Notes: generated by a model not told the origin, from the letters alone. 64,000 bases of DNA from Marchantia polymorpha subsp. ruderalis (GCA_037833965.1 AP031352.1:13062501-13126500), one strand, 5' to 3'. Positions 45,526 through 55,061 are shown, counted from the first letter of the stretch. Program-made: numbers and translations.

Positions 45526-46840
45526 ATCGTCGGAGGAGGAGAAGAAGAGGAAGAAGCATGGGGCAGCGAAGAAGAAGGGCACCCGACGAGTGACTACGGA
45601 CAGAGCGCCGGGAGACATAGCCTCGAAGATGGAGACCCTCGTGAAGGACTTCGCCGACCTCAAGGTTCAAGTGGTAGGCGGGCATGATCGCCGAAAATCA
45701 CCCGGGAGAGTGCGAGCGAACTTATGGTGTACTACGTGCGGAGCGGTGGGACATGCAAACACCGAGTGCCTTCCCACCCGTCCGTCATATCCAGTCAACG
45801 CAGTAGAGTGGGCACAACCGTACTATGGAGAGCACCCCCAGTACTATGGAGAGGCTAGCGAAGAGACAGCCTACGCCGTCCAGTCGGTTCCCACCCCTAC
45901 TGCAGTTTCAGCAATGCAAGTCCCACGATATCATCCGGTGGATCGGGCCACTACAGTACCCGTGAGGCGGAGAGCACCTCCAGGGACGTTTGACCCACCG
46001 CCACCGCGAGCTTGTTATAACTGCGGGGAAGTTGGACACTTCTCACCGCAGTGTCCCCATCCAAAAAGGCGAAACGATTATGTTCCGACATGCAGTAATT
46101 GCAAGAAGACCGGGCATACTGCGCCAGAGTGTGATCAGCCACCAGTTCCTCGGCCATCGGTACGATTTGTGAACCCTCCTGCCAAGGAGGACGTCCAAGT
46201 TAACCAGGTCGAAGTAGGTTCAGACGGGGATGACGAAGACGAAGAATGGCCGGCGGAAGAGGTTATGTGCGCACGGGTCGAAACTCGTAGTTCCAAGAAA
46301 TCGAAGGAGCAAGAGCGTGACACTCGCAAGCACGAACGGAGAACCGACGACCGGACGGGAAAAGGGAAGGAGAAGACATCCAGCAAGTCCGACTTGCGAC
46401 CTGCACGGAAGTCTTCGGTTACGCGAGAGGCACCAGCAGTGCGCCCCCAGACAGCAGTCGAGGATGAGCCAGTACGCTTGCTGAAACGGGACTATGCTCC
46501 GGATATCCGCAACGAGGTAACCAACCTGTTGAAGGAAGCGATCCGCACTCAAAAGGACCCACCGCGGCCAGACTTGCCATCCTTCCTTGGGGCGAAGTTG
46601 GCAGCCACCGTGGAACCTCGCAGAGCGTCGCCGCCGACCCCGGCGACCCAACGCGCCCACTATGATTTGGTCGAAGATCTCGGGAGTCGGAAAGTGAACA
46701 TCACGTTCAAGCAGCTCCTTGAGGACAACAAGACGTATCGAAGAATGTTGATGCTTTCGCTACGACGTCCGCGGAAGCCGCGCGCATCCACATCCTCTCA
46801 AGTATATCAAGTGAAGAGCGAAGACCAAGGGCCACCAGAA
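45526..46840 (+). pseudogene. E1 gag, 3' part with three zinc knuckles
   Basis: Continues E1 gag in phase after the E2 insertion. Three CCHC knuckles (CX2CX4HX4C) are visible: CTTCGAVGHANTEC, CYNCGEVGHFSPQC and CSNCKKTGHTAPEC, the first separated from the others by about 110 residues, the same spacing style as in G. These bind nucleic acid during packaging. A basic and acidic stretch and a segment homologous to the G region just before protease follow (ITFKQLLEDN…YRRML). The frame then meets integrase sequence at about 46840 with a change of phase, marking a large deletion of protease, RT and RNase H. Confidence 0.88.
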
Positions 46841-47580
46841 GGGATGATGCTGCCACAGTGGCAGCCTTCTTGTTTGAGTCGATTATCACACGCTACGGAT
46901 GTCCCTTAGAGCTAGTCGGCGACCGGGGCACGCATTTTCTGAATCAGATCATCGAAGATCTGACACGGTATTTCCACATCAAGCACCGGAAGACTACTCC
47001 ATACAATCCCAAGGCGAATGGACTGACGGAGAAGTCCAATGGTCTGCTGTGTAAAATACTACTCAAGGTCACGGTGAATCACGCTCACGACTGGGATACG
47101 AAGCTAGCAGCCGCACTATGGGCGTACCGGACAGCTGAGAAGATCACGACCAAACAGACACCATACTTTCTGGTGTATGGGCAACACCCGATCCTCCCGA
47201 TCGAATTTGAAGTACCCACCCAACGAACGTTGGATTTGCAGAGGATGGGCGCAGAGGAGAGTCAGCTCTACAGGTTACAGGAGGTCACGCTGCTGGATGA
47301 GAGGAGACGAGACGCCGAAGATCGCACCAGGAAAATCCAACTCCGCCGAAAGGAGAGATACGATAAAAAGATCAAACCTGTACTCCTGCAGGCGGGTGAT
47401 TTGGCATTGCTCTACGACAGCAGGCATGCCAGATTCCCAGGCAAACTGCACCTAAGATGGATAGGACCTTACAGGGTTGTCGAAGTATTCTCGAATGGAT
47501 CCATCCAACTTGCGGACCTGGCCGGCGATTTGTTAGGCACCCGAGTGAACGGGTGGCGGTTGAAGAAATACCACATGTGA
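46841..47580 (+). pseudogene. E1 integrase, C-terminal half
   Basis: From about DAATVAAFLFE the frame matches the integrase core of G: PLELVGDRGTHF (second catalytic Asp), HRKTTPYNPKANG, and Glu in NGLTEKSNG (third catalytic residue). The C-terminal part with LRWIGPYRVVEV and a final VNGWRLKKYHM follows. The zinc-binding HHCC domain and the first catalytic Asp are missing, so this is not a working integrase. The stop is at 47578-47580, about 20 nt before the polypurine tract. Confidence 0.88.
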
Positions 47581-47600
47581 GTGTTCGCGTGGGCGCTCAC

Positions 47601-47617
47601 AATTGAGGAGGGGAGCA
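47601..47617 (+). promoter_or_regulatory. Polypurine tract of E1
   Basis: AATTGAGGAGGGGAGCA immediately precedes the 3' LTR start TGTGGTACCCC (47618). Its position and its match to the F and G tracts define the LTR start for the whole E family. Confidence 0.88.
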
Positions 47618-47933
47618 TGTGGTACCCCACTTTTGGTAATTTTGAGGAAATTAAAACATTTTTGTAAAAAACTATACCCTGGCAGCATTGTACATAGCCT
47701 TCGGTACATCAAAACAGAGTGAATCCGGAAGATCGCGGGGATTCTCGAGGGATCTTGTAGAATCTAGGATTTGGGGTGCAGCAGTAAGGACAGGCACCAC
47801 CCTCCCTGCGAGCTCTGCAGTTAGGATCCCTGCGACGCAAGGCGCAAAACCCGCCTTCGGAGGTTGCGTCCGCGGCGGTAGGGAAATCCTCCATAATTAG
47901 GTTAACCCTCGGGCGCCTTGACTGAGTTAGGGT

Positions 47934-48010
47934 CTCGTTGGAAAGAGCTCGACGCACTGATTCCAACGAGTCCAAGAACGCTTGGAACGGATGAGGACTT
48001 AGGGAGTTAT
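47934..48010 (+). promoter_or_regulatory. U3 inverted repeat and conserved box, best copy
   Basis: CTCGTTGGAA (47934-47943) and TTCCAACGAG (47961-47970) are perfect 10-bp inverted repeats around AGAGCTCGACG…; then CCAAGAACG, GGAACGGATGAGGACT and AGGGAGTTAT (to 48010). The same order is seen in C, F, G, H, I and J. It could be a protein-binding enhancer, an RNA structure in the 3' end of genomic RNA, or part of termination/packaging. Confidence 0.7.
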
Positions 48011-48863
48011 CACTATTGGAAGATACGTAGACGTTCGCCTTCGGCGGAAGGAGTTCGCCACCGGCGGGAATTCCGCCTACGCGGAAGGGGGAATCAAGTT
48101 TTGTCCTATGCGCTGACGAAGGACGTTCGCCTGTGCACAGGCGAAGTAGGGTTTGGGGAGGCGCGAAGTCCGCCTACGCACAGGCGTTCGCCTGTGCACA
48201 GGCGCTTCGGCGTCGGCGGAAAATCCGCCTTGGGCCCTAGAAATGCGCCTTGTGAGGTAGAAAGTGTACGGCGCCTTCTGCGCCAGCGCGGCGCCGCGGA
48301 CGAGCAAGGAGCCACCAGAGTAATCAAATCCGTACGGACCATGCGGACGGGACGGGTGGATGCGCTCTGGGACGGACGGAGTGCGGCGGCGGAAGCGCCG
48401 ACGAAGAGACAAGGAACGGACAGACTGGACGGAGACGGCTGACCACGGTCAACGCCTTCCGCGCCAGCGCGACACCGCACACGGAATTCGCCTGCGCACA
48501 GGCGAGCGCCTGTGCACAGGAGGATGAAGTTCCGCGCCGGCGGAGAATCCGCCGAGGAGTCTGCCTGCGCACAGGCAGGAGTTGAACTTTTGTCTGACAT
48601 GCGGACACACGCGTCAAGGCAGAAGGGGATTGGCCGAGGGGCGGTACGAACAAGTGTACCGCGCAAGGCGGAAAACTCGCCTTCGGCGCTACGCTCCCAT
48701 GTCCGCGGGGTAATACGCTCGCGGAGTTCAAATCCGCCAATTCGAGCGTGAGAGTTTAATCGGCGACGGCGGAGCGTGAAGCCGCGCGTGAGAGCGGAGA
48801 CCGTTCCAGCGTAGAGCCGGCGCGGCCATCAAGTGAGACGTTCTCCACGAGCAAGAGCCGACC

Positions 48864-51800
48864 ATGACCTTCGACCGGGCGGCGGAGAACGTCCCATTCT
48901 TGAATTCGCGATTCCAATCTCTTGTGCGCGCTGCGCGCATCCATCTGCTGGCTGCTAAACATTCTCGACGTCGCCGCATAGGAGATTTCTTGGTGATTGA
49001 GGGAGAAGTGAATGCGCGTGATTTGGAATTGAGGGCGATTAGAGTTTGCCGAGAGAGAAAGGAGCTCGGGCGGTGCGGAAGTAGAATGAGCGGGCGAGCG
49101 AACCCCAGGAACGCAATGACGAGACCGGGCAGATTGCGGATGGTGCCACTTCGCCTACCACAGAACGGGCTGCGCGCTTTCGAGGAGCGCTTAATAGCAA
49201 GAAAGCTCGATTTCTTGCTATGGGGATGGAACTACATCTGTGCGAATATGGTGCGCGAGTGGCTAGAGCCACAGGGACCACCCTCGCGCGGATTGCGTCC
49301 GCATGTTGATCGGTGGACAGTCCAAGATTGGGCGCAGGCGTTGGGAAGATGTGCCGGCATGCCAGGGCATCTCCTTTTCGACAGTGAGAGCATCAAGGTG
49401 ACCAAGCAGGAAGAGGCGCAATTTGTGGAGCTGTTCAAGACCGGGAGGTCTACCAAGAATGGGTACAGGACCCGTGATTACAAGGATCGATTTCGCCGGA
49501 CTTTGTCCGCGGCGCTGATGCAATTACTGCAGCCACACCGCGCCTGCTACATCACATTGTGGCAGGTCTCTTTTGTGGAGTGCGTCATCGAGGGAACTCC
49601 AATTCACTGGGCGAGCATCCTGCACAGGGTGATGCGACAGCACGCTTTTGAGGAGAAGGGGGGAACTCTAAACCATCTCTCTCCTTTCCTCATCAATTTT
49701 TATCGACAGCGGAATTGTTTGACAGCGGCGGAGCTTGAGCATTTTCCGCCATTGTCCGTCGACCATCCCGGGAAGTATGTGCGGGAGAATGAGGTCGACA
49801 CTGATGCAGAGGAGTCACCGACTTCTACCCCATCAAGGCGGAGGGACGAAGGGAGAAACACTCCTGCAGCACGAGTGCCGCGGAAGCGGCGATGGAGAGA
49901 AGAGTCCGAAGAGGAGCAGCATCAAGAACCCTCTGCTCCCATTCGACCGCGGCCGTTGTACGAGTCATACAGCCGGCCGAAGCAGAAGGCACGCAGACTG
50001 GTGTTACCAGCCAACAGTGCGGACACGGCGACGATTGCGACGGAGAAAGGAAGTGCGTCGCCAGAGAAGCATGAGGAAGCGCGGACGACCGCAGGAGCAA
50101 CGGACCACGCTGCAGCCTCGACGGGCGAGAGGCCGCCTACGGGCCAAGGGCCTCCGGAGTTACCACGTGCGTTGCGGACAGATGTTCCGTTTGCGCACAG
50201 ACGAGCCTCCGCGGACAGGCGATCACAAGTGGACGTAGATCTACGCTTACGCGTGGGAAGGAGCAGTTCGCCTGTGCACAGGCGCTCGCCTGTGCACAGG
50301 ACACCTCCACACGTGCCGCCTGTGCACAGGCAGGAATCACCCCCGTTCCACCGTAGGAAGGGGAAGGAGCCGGCGGAAGAGCCGCCTACGAGACACCGGC
50401 CCTCGGGGCCAGACCCTCCGGCGCACCACGCGCCGCAATTGGCGCCTTCGGCGCCAGGGCCTTCGAGCCGAGGAGATACGAGCAAGGAGCGTGCGGAGGC
50501 CGCACCATCGGCGGGTAGTCCGCCAATAGATGCGCCTTCGGCGGTAGGGCCTATGGGCCAAGGGACAGCAGGCGAGCGGCCCCCGGCCATGTCGCCTTTG
50601 GCGGTGGACGTCCGCGGCGCTACGCCTACGGCGGACAAGGCGCCGGCATTTGCGCCTGCGCACAGGCCAAGCACAGCCCCCACGGACCGATCAAGGGAGC
50701 AGCAACAGACGGAGGAGCGGAGTGACTGTCCGCGGGATGAAATTTCGATGCGCGATGCGCAATCAAACCCCGCGCAGCCACCCTCCGCTCGATCGCCTTC
50801 GGCAGCGGGCGTCGGCGGCAGAGAGGACACGGTAGACGACCAGCAAGCGAGCGGCGGGGATGCCGCACGGGCACATTCGCCTACCGCCTTAGACATTTTG
50901 GCGAAGAGCAGCGAGGCTGCAGCCGTGCCTTCGCAGGCAGCACACGTCGACGACGTGCAGCCCCACTCGGGTCAGTCGCCGACGCAATCAATGGCGACTG
51001 AAATTCTCCACTCGGATAATGACGACGGAGGCTCCACCAAAGAAATGTCAGGAGCAGAGGACACTGAGGAGGAGGAGGAGGAAATTGTTGGAGCGCCGGC
51101 GGCGGCGCTCTCTGAGCAGGTGATTCCGTTGCTGAGGTACTTGGATCGCAAGGTCGATAAATACGCCGACCCACTTCAGCCGGGATCTTACATCGAGTTA
51201 GTGCGCAGGCGGACTCGCACTAAAGTCCACACTAGCAAGCTATTAGCTAGAGTGGACCAGGAGTTGAGGGAATTGAAGGAGAAGCATGCATGCTTGTGGG
51301 GTCAGTATAAACTTAATCAGAAATTCTACAAGTACTCCGAGAAGGTGAGGGATGAGAAACTGGACGAGCTCACCAAGGAGCAGGTGAAGGTCAAGGAAGC
51401 ACTAATTTCTGAGCAGGCCCAGAATCGGATTTTGTCAGAGGAGCTCGTGCGACAGACGCGGTTGTTGAAACAATGTCAGCTCGCACGGCAGGCGGATGAG
51501 GAATTAATCCGCAGGTTACAGTCAGAGTGTGGCGAATTGAGAGCGCAACGTGCTGAGGCCGAATCGCAATTAGTGATAATGGAAGAGGATCGCAGGAAGG
51601 AGGCAGATCGCACGAAGGTGGAGACGGCGAGGCGTGTCGCCCACTGTCTCAAGGGCTACGCCCACTGGGAAGTGAAGGCGCAGGAGAAACTCACACTGCG
51701 TGAGTTTGAACTGCGCGCAGCCGGGTTGTTGTCAGGCGACAGTAGGAGTCGGCGGAAGGTAGCAAAGAAGCTCGATGCTTTTCTGTCGAAGGCGCAAGAT

Positions 51801-51971
51801 ACCATGTCCGCCCTCGAAGTGGAGGTGTCCGCGGCGTTGCAACGATTGGGACTGCGCAGTCGAGCGGAAGATTGGCAGGGTAGGGAGTTAGTGCGCGGCA
51901 GTCCGCCGCGCAGGAGACGTAGTACAGGTTCCGCGGAGTGTAGTGTAGCGTGGTTCCATGCAGGCGTGTAG
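48864..51971 (+). CDS. Intact long reading frame inside U3 of the E1 3' LTR (1035 codons)
   Basis: Fully open from ATG 48864; ATG 49086 (residue 75) is the better start because family C begins there, giving about 961 residues. Approximate order by residue of the long form: 95-295 folded part with LLWGWN, GYRTRDYKDR, GTPIHW and GGTLNHLSPF, similar by eye to the 'putative plant transposon protein' family of plant retroelements; 338-345 basic PRKRRW, possibly a nuclear signal; 350-690 proline/serine-rich and repeat-rich; then ATEILHS, an acidic EEEEEE run and EQVIPLLRYLDRK; about 790-900 coiled coil; then HCLKGYAHWEV, KLTLREFELRAAG and a basic tail ending in WFHAGV. There are no zinc knuckles and no protease, RT or DDE motifs. 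It ends 36 bases before the LTR's TATA box, so it is in U3. What it does is unknown; packaging, nuclear or chromatin roles are guesses. Confidence 0.82.
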   Translation: MTFDRAAENVPFLNSRFQSLVRAARIHLLAAKHSRRRRIGDFLVIEGEVNARDLELRAIRVCRERKELGRCGSRMSGRANPRNAMTRPGRLRMVPLRLPQNGLRAFEERLIARKLDFLLWGWNYICANMVREWLEPQGPPSRGLRPHVDRWTVQDWAQALGRCAGMPGHLLFDSESIKVTKQEEAQFVELFKTGRSTKNGYRTRDYKDRFRRTLSAALMQLLQPHRACYITLWQVSFVECVIEGTPIHWASILHRVMRQHAFEEKGGTLNHLSPFLINFYRQRNCLTAAELEHFPPLSVDHPGKYVRENEVDTDAEESPTSTPSRRRDEGRNTPAARVPRKRRWREESEEEQHQEPSAPIRPRPLYESYSRPKQKARRLVLPANSADTATIATEKGSASPEKHEEARTTAGATDHAAASTGERPPTGQGPPELPRALRTDVPFAHRRASADRRSQVDVDLRLRVGRSSSPVHRRSPVHRTPPHVPPVHRQESPPFHRRKGKEPAEEPPTRHRPSGPDPPAHHAPQLAPSAPGPSSRGDTSKERAEAAPSAGSPPIDAPSAVGPMGQGTAGERPPAMSPLAVDVRGATPTADKAPAFAPAHRPSTAPTDRSREQQQTEERSDCPRDEISMRDAQSNPAQPPSARSPSAAGVGGREDTVDDQQASGGDAARAHSPTALDILAKSSEAAAVPSQAAHVDDVQPHSGQSPTQSMATEILHSDNDDGGSTKEMSGAEDTEEEEEEIVGAPAAALSEQVIPLLRYLDRKVDKYADPLQPGSYIELVRRRTRTKVHTSKLLARVDQELRELKEKHACLWGQYKLNQKFYKYSEKVRDEKLDELTKEQVKVKEALISEQAQNRILSEELVRQTRLLKQCQLARQADEELIRRLQSECGELRAQRAEAESQLVIMEEDRRKEADRTKVETARRVAHCLKGYAHWEVKAQEKLTLREFELRAAGLLSGDSRSRRKVAKKLDAFLSKAQDTMSALEVEVSAALQRLGLRSRAEDWQGRELVRGSPPRRRRSTGSAECSVAWFHAGV

Positions 51972-52007
51972 CGTAGTGCAGTGTAGTGCTAGGTAGGACT
52001 TAGAAGG

Positions 52008-52036
52008 TATAAAATAGTTCCAGGCGTTTTGCCTGG
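52008..52036 (+). promoter_or_regulatory. E1 3' LTR TATA box and post-TATA hairpin
   Basis: TATAAAA (52008-52014), then stem CCAGGC (52020-52025), loop GTTTT and stem GCCTGG (52031-52036). In LTR C the stem is CAAGGC/GCCTTG (53824-53840): the second and third pairs changed on both sides together. Confidence 0.75.
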
Positions 52037-52988
52037 GGTTCTTTCCCATCAGAAGTGCAGATCAGGAACCCATTTCCTTTGCGTGTTTGTGTCCTTGAGT
52101 TCTGTCACCACGCACGAGGAGTTACAACTTAGCGTTCCGCATTTTGTAGCTGAAGGCCTGCGGCCGAATGTTCAGAGCTAGTACATTGGTTAGAGACTTG
52201 AGTAGTTCGGATCTGCACCTGCGGGTGACTGCCGATGCTCAGAGCCAATGACTAGTTAGATACTTGAACAGTTTCGCCCCTACCCCTTCGAGTGTTTCTT
52301 TCTGATTGTACTCCTTGGGATTTTTCCCCTGAATGCCAAAGTGAAGTTTTGCTACTTCGTGTAAGCCTTGGTTGTAAATTCAGGTTACGCTGCAGCAGGT
52401 GCCTTGAGGGTAACTCCTGTAGTATTTCTAGGAATGACAAGTGCCTGAGAATTCAAACTCTTCAATAGACTGTTGTTGTGTTACTGGAATGTTTCTCAGT
52501 GAGTCCTTCAGTGCGGACCTGTGTTCTCTGCGCGTTTTGTGAGTTGAGAGTGTTGTTCGCCGCGTAGGAGTGACTTCGATCCGAAGTAGGCAGTCCAAAC
52601 CGGGTTTCCTACACTAGCAGCAAGCTAGTGGAAGTGTTGTAAAAGCCGGAGTTGGGAGTCACTGTCCGCAGCTTTGCCGAGTGTGCTCGCGAGAGACTTT
52701 TTCCCCCTGAAATCTTGAGTAGAGGTCCTAACGGATCTCTGGGTTGTGTTTCTGTAGTTTCAGGTGTGTGTGTGTGTGTGTGTGTTACGCTGCACTGTGC
52801 GACCTCCGAGTGCGCTCCGAGTGGACACTTGCAGTATTTCTGGGAGTGACAGTTGCCTGAGAATTCAAACTCCTCAATAGTCTGTTAAAACGTGACACTT
52901 TGTACCCTGTGTGTTCCTCTGTCCCTGTGGGTTCGACCTTTCTACCACTATATTGCAGTTTTAGCCTTTAGTGGGTTATTACACTATA

Positions 52989-53767
52989 GAAAATCGCAGT
53001 CTTATGTGGAGATTGTCAAGAGCACGACGAGGAGCAAGGTGGCCACTTGGGCCACTAGGTGCCAAACATTGCAGGATAGGTATACTGCCCTCTGACAGCA
53101 CCTGGCGATCACGCAGAGGCTACACCAAACCCTGCAACAACAGCGGGAGGATGTGGCGACGAAAGCCCAAGCGGATGCCGAGCTAATGCGGGCAAAGATC
53201 GAGTCGGAATTGCAGGAAGAGCGGAGACAAAACCGCATTCTAACAGAGGAGCTTGCGCGCCAGATGCGCGCATTAGAGGAAAGTCAAAGCACGCGCAAGG
53301 AGGATGAGGAGTTGTTGCGCAACTTGCAATCCGAGTGCGCGGAGTTGAGGGCGCAGCGCGCAGATGCGGAGATGCAGCTAGCAGAGGTGGAAGGCAGCAG
53401 CCGGACTCGAGAGGAGTTGGTGACGCGGGTGACTCATTGTCTAAAAGGATACGCCCACTGGGAAGTGGCGGCACAAAAGAAGATCACGCTCAGGGAGTTT
53501 GAGCTTCGGGCGGCGGCATTGACGGAGGGTGACAGTCGGAGTCAGCGGCGAGTAGCGAGGAAATTAGACGCCTTCTTGTCGGGTGCGCGCGACACTATGG
53601 CGCACTTGGAGTCGGAAGTGACTGCAGTCCTTCGGCGGCTGGGGTTGCGCAGCCGGTCGGAAGATTGGCAGGGTGGAGAGAAAGTGCGAGGCAGTCCGGC
53701 GCGCCGGAGGCGCAGTACTGGATCTGCAGAGTGTAGTAGAGTAGCTTGGTTTCGTGCAGGAGTTTAG
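52989..53767 (+). pseudogene. LTR-C U3 reading frame, 3' part
   Basis: Continues the frame cut at 22388. SYVEIVK aligns with SYIELVR of the E copies, then a coiled coil (with a TGA near 53092 where the E copies have no stop) and an open stretch from 53153 to 53767. The C-terminus is strikingly like E: HCLKGYAHWEV, ITLREFELRAA, GDSRSQRRVARKLDAFL, RRLGLRSRSEDWQG, RRRRSTGSAECS. The strong match at both ends and loose match in the middle point to selection on the ends. Confidence 0.8.
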
Positions 53768-53811
53768 AGTAGCAGGTAGTGCAACGTAGTGTTAGTTAGG
53801 ACCTTAGAGGG

Positions 53812-53840
53812 TATAAAGTAGTTCAAGGCGTTTTGCCTTG
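53812..53840 (+). promoter_or_regulatory. LTR C TATA box and post-TATA hairpin
   Basis: TATAAAG (53812-53818), then CAAGGC-GTTTT-GCCTTG (53824-53840), a perfect 6-bp stem with the same loop as in E. Confidence 0.72.
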
Positions 53841-54748
53841 GGATTCTTCCAGTTTCGGAAATGCAGATCAGGAACTCACTTTCTCGGCGTGTTTGTGCAT
53901 TTGGTCCTGGCATCACGTAGAGGAGCTGCAGCATAGTGAAGTTACCGCATGTTGTAGCTGAAGGCCTTTGGCTGAATGTTCAGAGCTAGTACACCGGTTA
54001 GAGACTTGAGTAGTGCGGATCTGCACCTGCGGGTGATTTCTGATGCTCAGAGCCGGTTGCGAGTTAGATACTTGAACAGTTCCCCCTTACACCTTCGAGT
54101 GACATATCCTGATTGTACTCCTATGGAAAGTTTCCCCTGAATGCCAAAGTGAAGTTTTGTTACTTCGTGTAAACCTTGGTTATCAATTCAGGTTATGTGT
54201 GTGTGTTACTGGATTGTGTCTCAGTTGAGTTCTCAGTCGGGCCTGTACTCTCTGCGCTTGGTGTGAGTCGAGGGTGACGTCCACTGCATATGAGGGACTT
54301 CGTTCCGAAGTGGGAAATCCAATCCGGGTTCCCTACGCTAGCAGAAACTGGCGGAAGGGTTGTAAAAGCTGGAGTGGGAGTCACTACCTGCAGAGCCTCT
54401 GAGTGAACTTTTGAGATACTTTCCCCCTGAAATCCTAAGCGGAGGTCCTGACCGACCTCCGAGTTGTGCTTTTCCAGTTTCAGGTGTGTGTGTGTGTGTG
54501 TGTGTGTGTTGAGTGACTTACGCTGCACTGTGCATCCTCCGAGCATCCTCCGAGTCGAGCATCCTCCGAGTGGCCTCCGAGTTGAGCACTGCAGTATTTC
54601 TGGGAGTGACAGTCGCCTGAGAATTCAAACTCTCCAAAAGTCTATTAAACGTGACACTTTGTACTCTGTGTGTTGCCTCTGTCCCTATGGGTTCAATCTT
54701 TTTACCACCATACTGCAGTTTTAGCCTTTGCTGGGTTATTACATGAAG

Positions 54749-55061
54749 TCCAAAGAATCTTTGAGCCGAAGAATTTTGAGCTGAAGTTCTTTGAGTCGAA
54801 GTACTTTGAGCCAAAAAACTTTTGCCTATTCGTACTAGCCACTTCCGATACTCATAACTCAATGATTTCTCAACCGTTTCAAAAGTTCTTGGGCTCGTTA
54901 GAACAAACATGCCAAGCTCTATCTATAGAATATCTCTTTAAGTCAATTGATTACGAATTGAGAAAGTTATGAGGTATTTATTCTATCAAATCAAACTATC
55001 TATTGAAAAAAAACTTAAAAAATACTACTTTATTTCCTATCTAAAAAATAGCCACCTCACA
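54749..55061 (-). mobile_element. Element G, 3' LTR, second piece (start of U3)
   Basis: Right of C's target duplication. The minus strand starts TGTGAGGTGGC at 55061, next to G's polypurine tract, and carries a decayed copy of the U3 inverted-repeat module (54894-54903, CTCGTTAGAA) and AGTTATGAG-type box. Near 54749-54815 there are degenerate TTTGAGCCGAAG/TTTGAGTCGAAG words like a worn 15-bp repeat of the F type. Confidence 0.75.

Larger units (their letters stand above)
22389..52983 (+). mobile_element. Element E1: Ty3/gypsy derivative with giant LTRs, split by K and E2
   Basis: The 5' LTR starts TGTGGTAC (22389-22396), continues after solo LTR K at 27792-29552, then come PBS, gag, an integrase remnant, a polypurine tract and the 3' LTR (47618-52983). 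The flanks CTCCA (22384-22388) and CTATA (52984-52988) look like a decayed 5-bp target duplication (3 of 5 match). Joining the flanks restores the order of LTR C's reading frame, which supports insertion here. The two E1 LTRs share diagnostic variants in the coiled-coil region (for example KY..KVRDEKLDEL against KH..KMKDEKLGEL in K and E3), so they belong together. The 5' LTR has lost about 3.6 kb. Protease, RT and RNase H are missing, so E1 is non-autonomous. Confidence 0.88.
47618..52983 (+). mobile_element. E1 3' LTR, complete, 5366 bp
   Basis: Runs from TGTGGTACCCCACTTTTGG, right after the polypurine tract, to CCTTTAGTGGGTTATTACA, the same end that precedes the PBS in the 5' LTR. In order: U3 inverted repeat (47934-47970), a palindrome-rich stretch with CGCCTGTGCACAGGCG (48128-48143, 48189-48204 and variants to about 48560), the long reading frame, TATA (52008-52014), post-TATA hairpin (52020-52036), and U5 with a GT microsatellite (about 52765-52784). 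It is followed by resumption of LTR C. Confidence 0.95.
19234..54743 (+). mobile_element. Solo LTR C (about 4.9 kb), split by nested element E1
   Basis: It starts TGTGGTAACACACTTTTTG at 19234 and ends GGGTTATTACA at 54743, flanked by a perfect 5-bp duplication TGAAG. The LTR's own sequence is 19234-22388 plus 52989-54743 (about 4910 bp); everything between is E1 and its passengers. No internal region (PBS, gag, pol) belongs to C, so it is a solo LTR left by LTR-LTR recombination. In order it holds the U3 inverted repeat (19640-19676), a long U3 reading frame (20644 to 53767), a TATA box (53812), a post-TATA hairpin (53824-53840) and a GT microsatellite in U5. Confidence 0.9.

Noticed and set aside
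47618-52983. TGTGGTACCCCAC…GTGGGTTATTACA read as a DNA transposon with terminal inverted repeats and its own transposase-like gene
   Set aside because: A polypurine tract directly precedes the start, a tRNA-Asp PBS follows the same end in E1, and the interval recurs at both ends of E1, so these are LTR termini.
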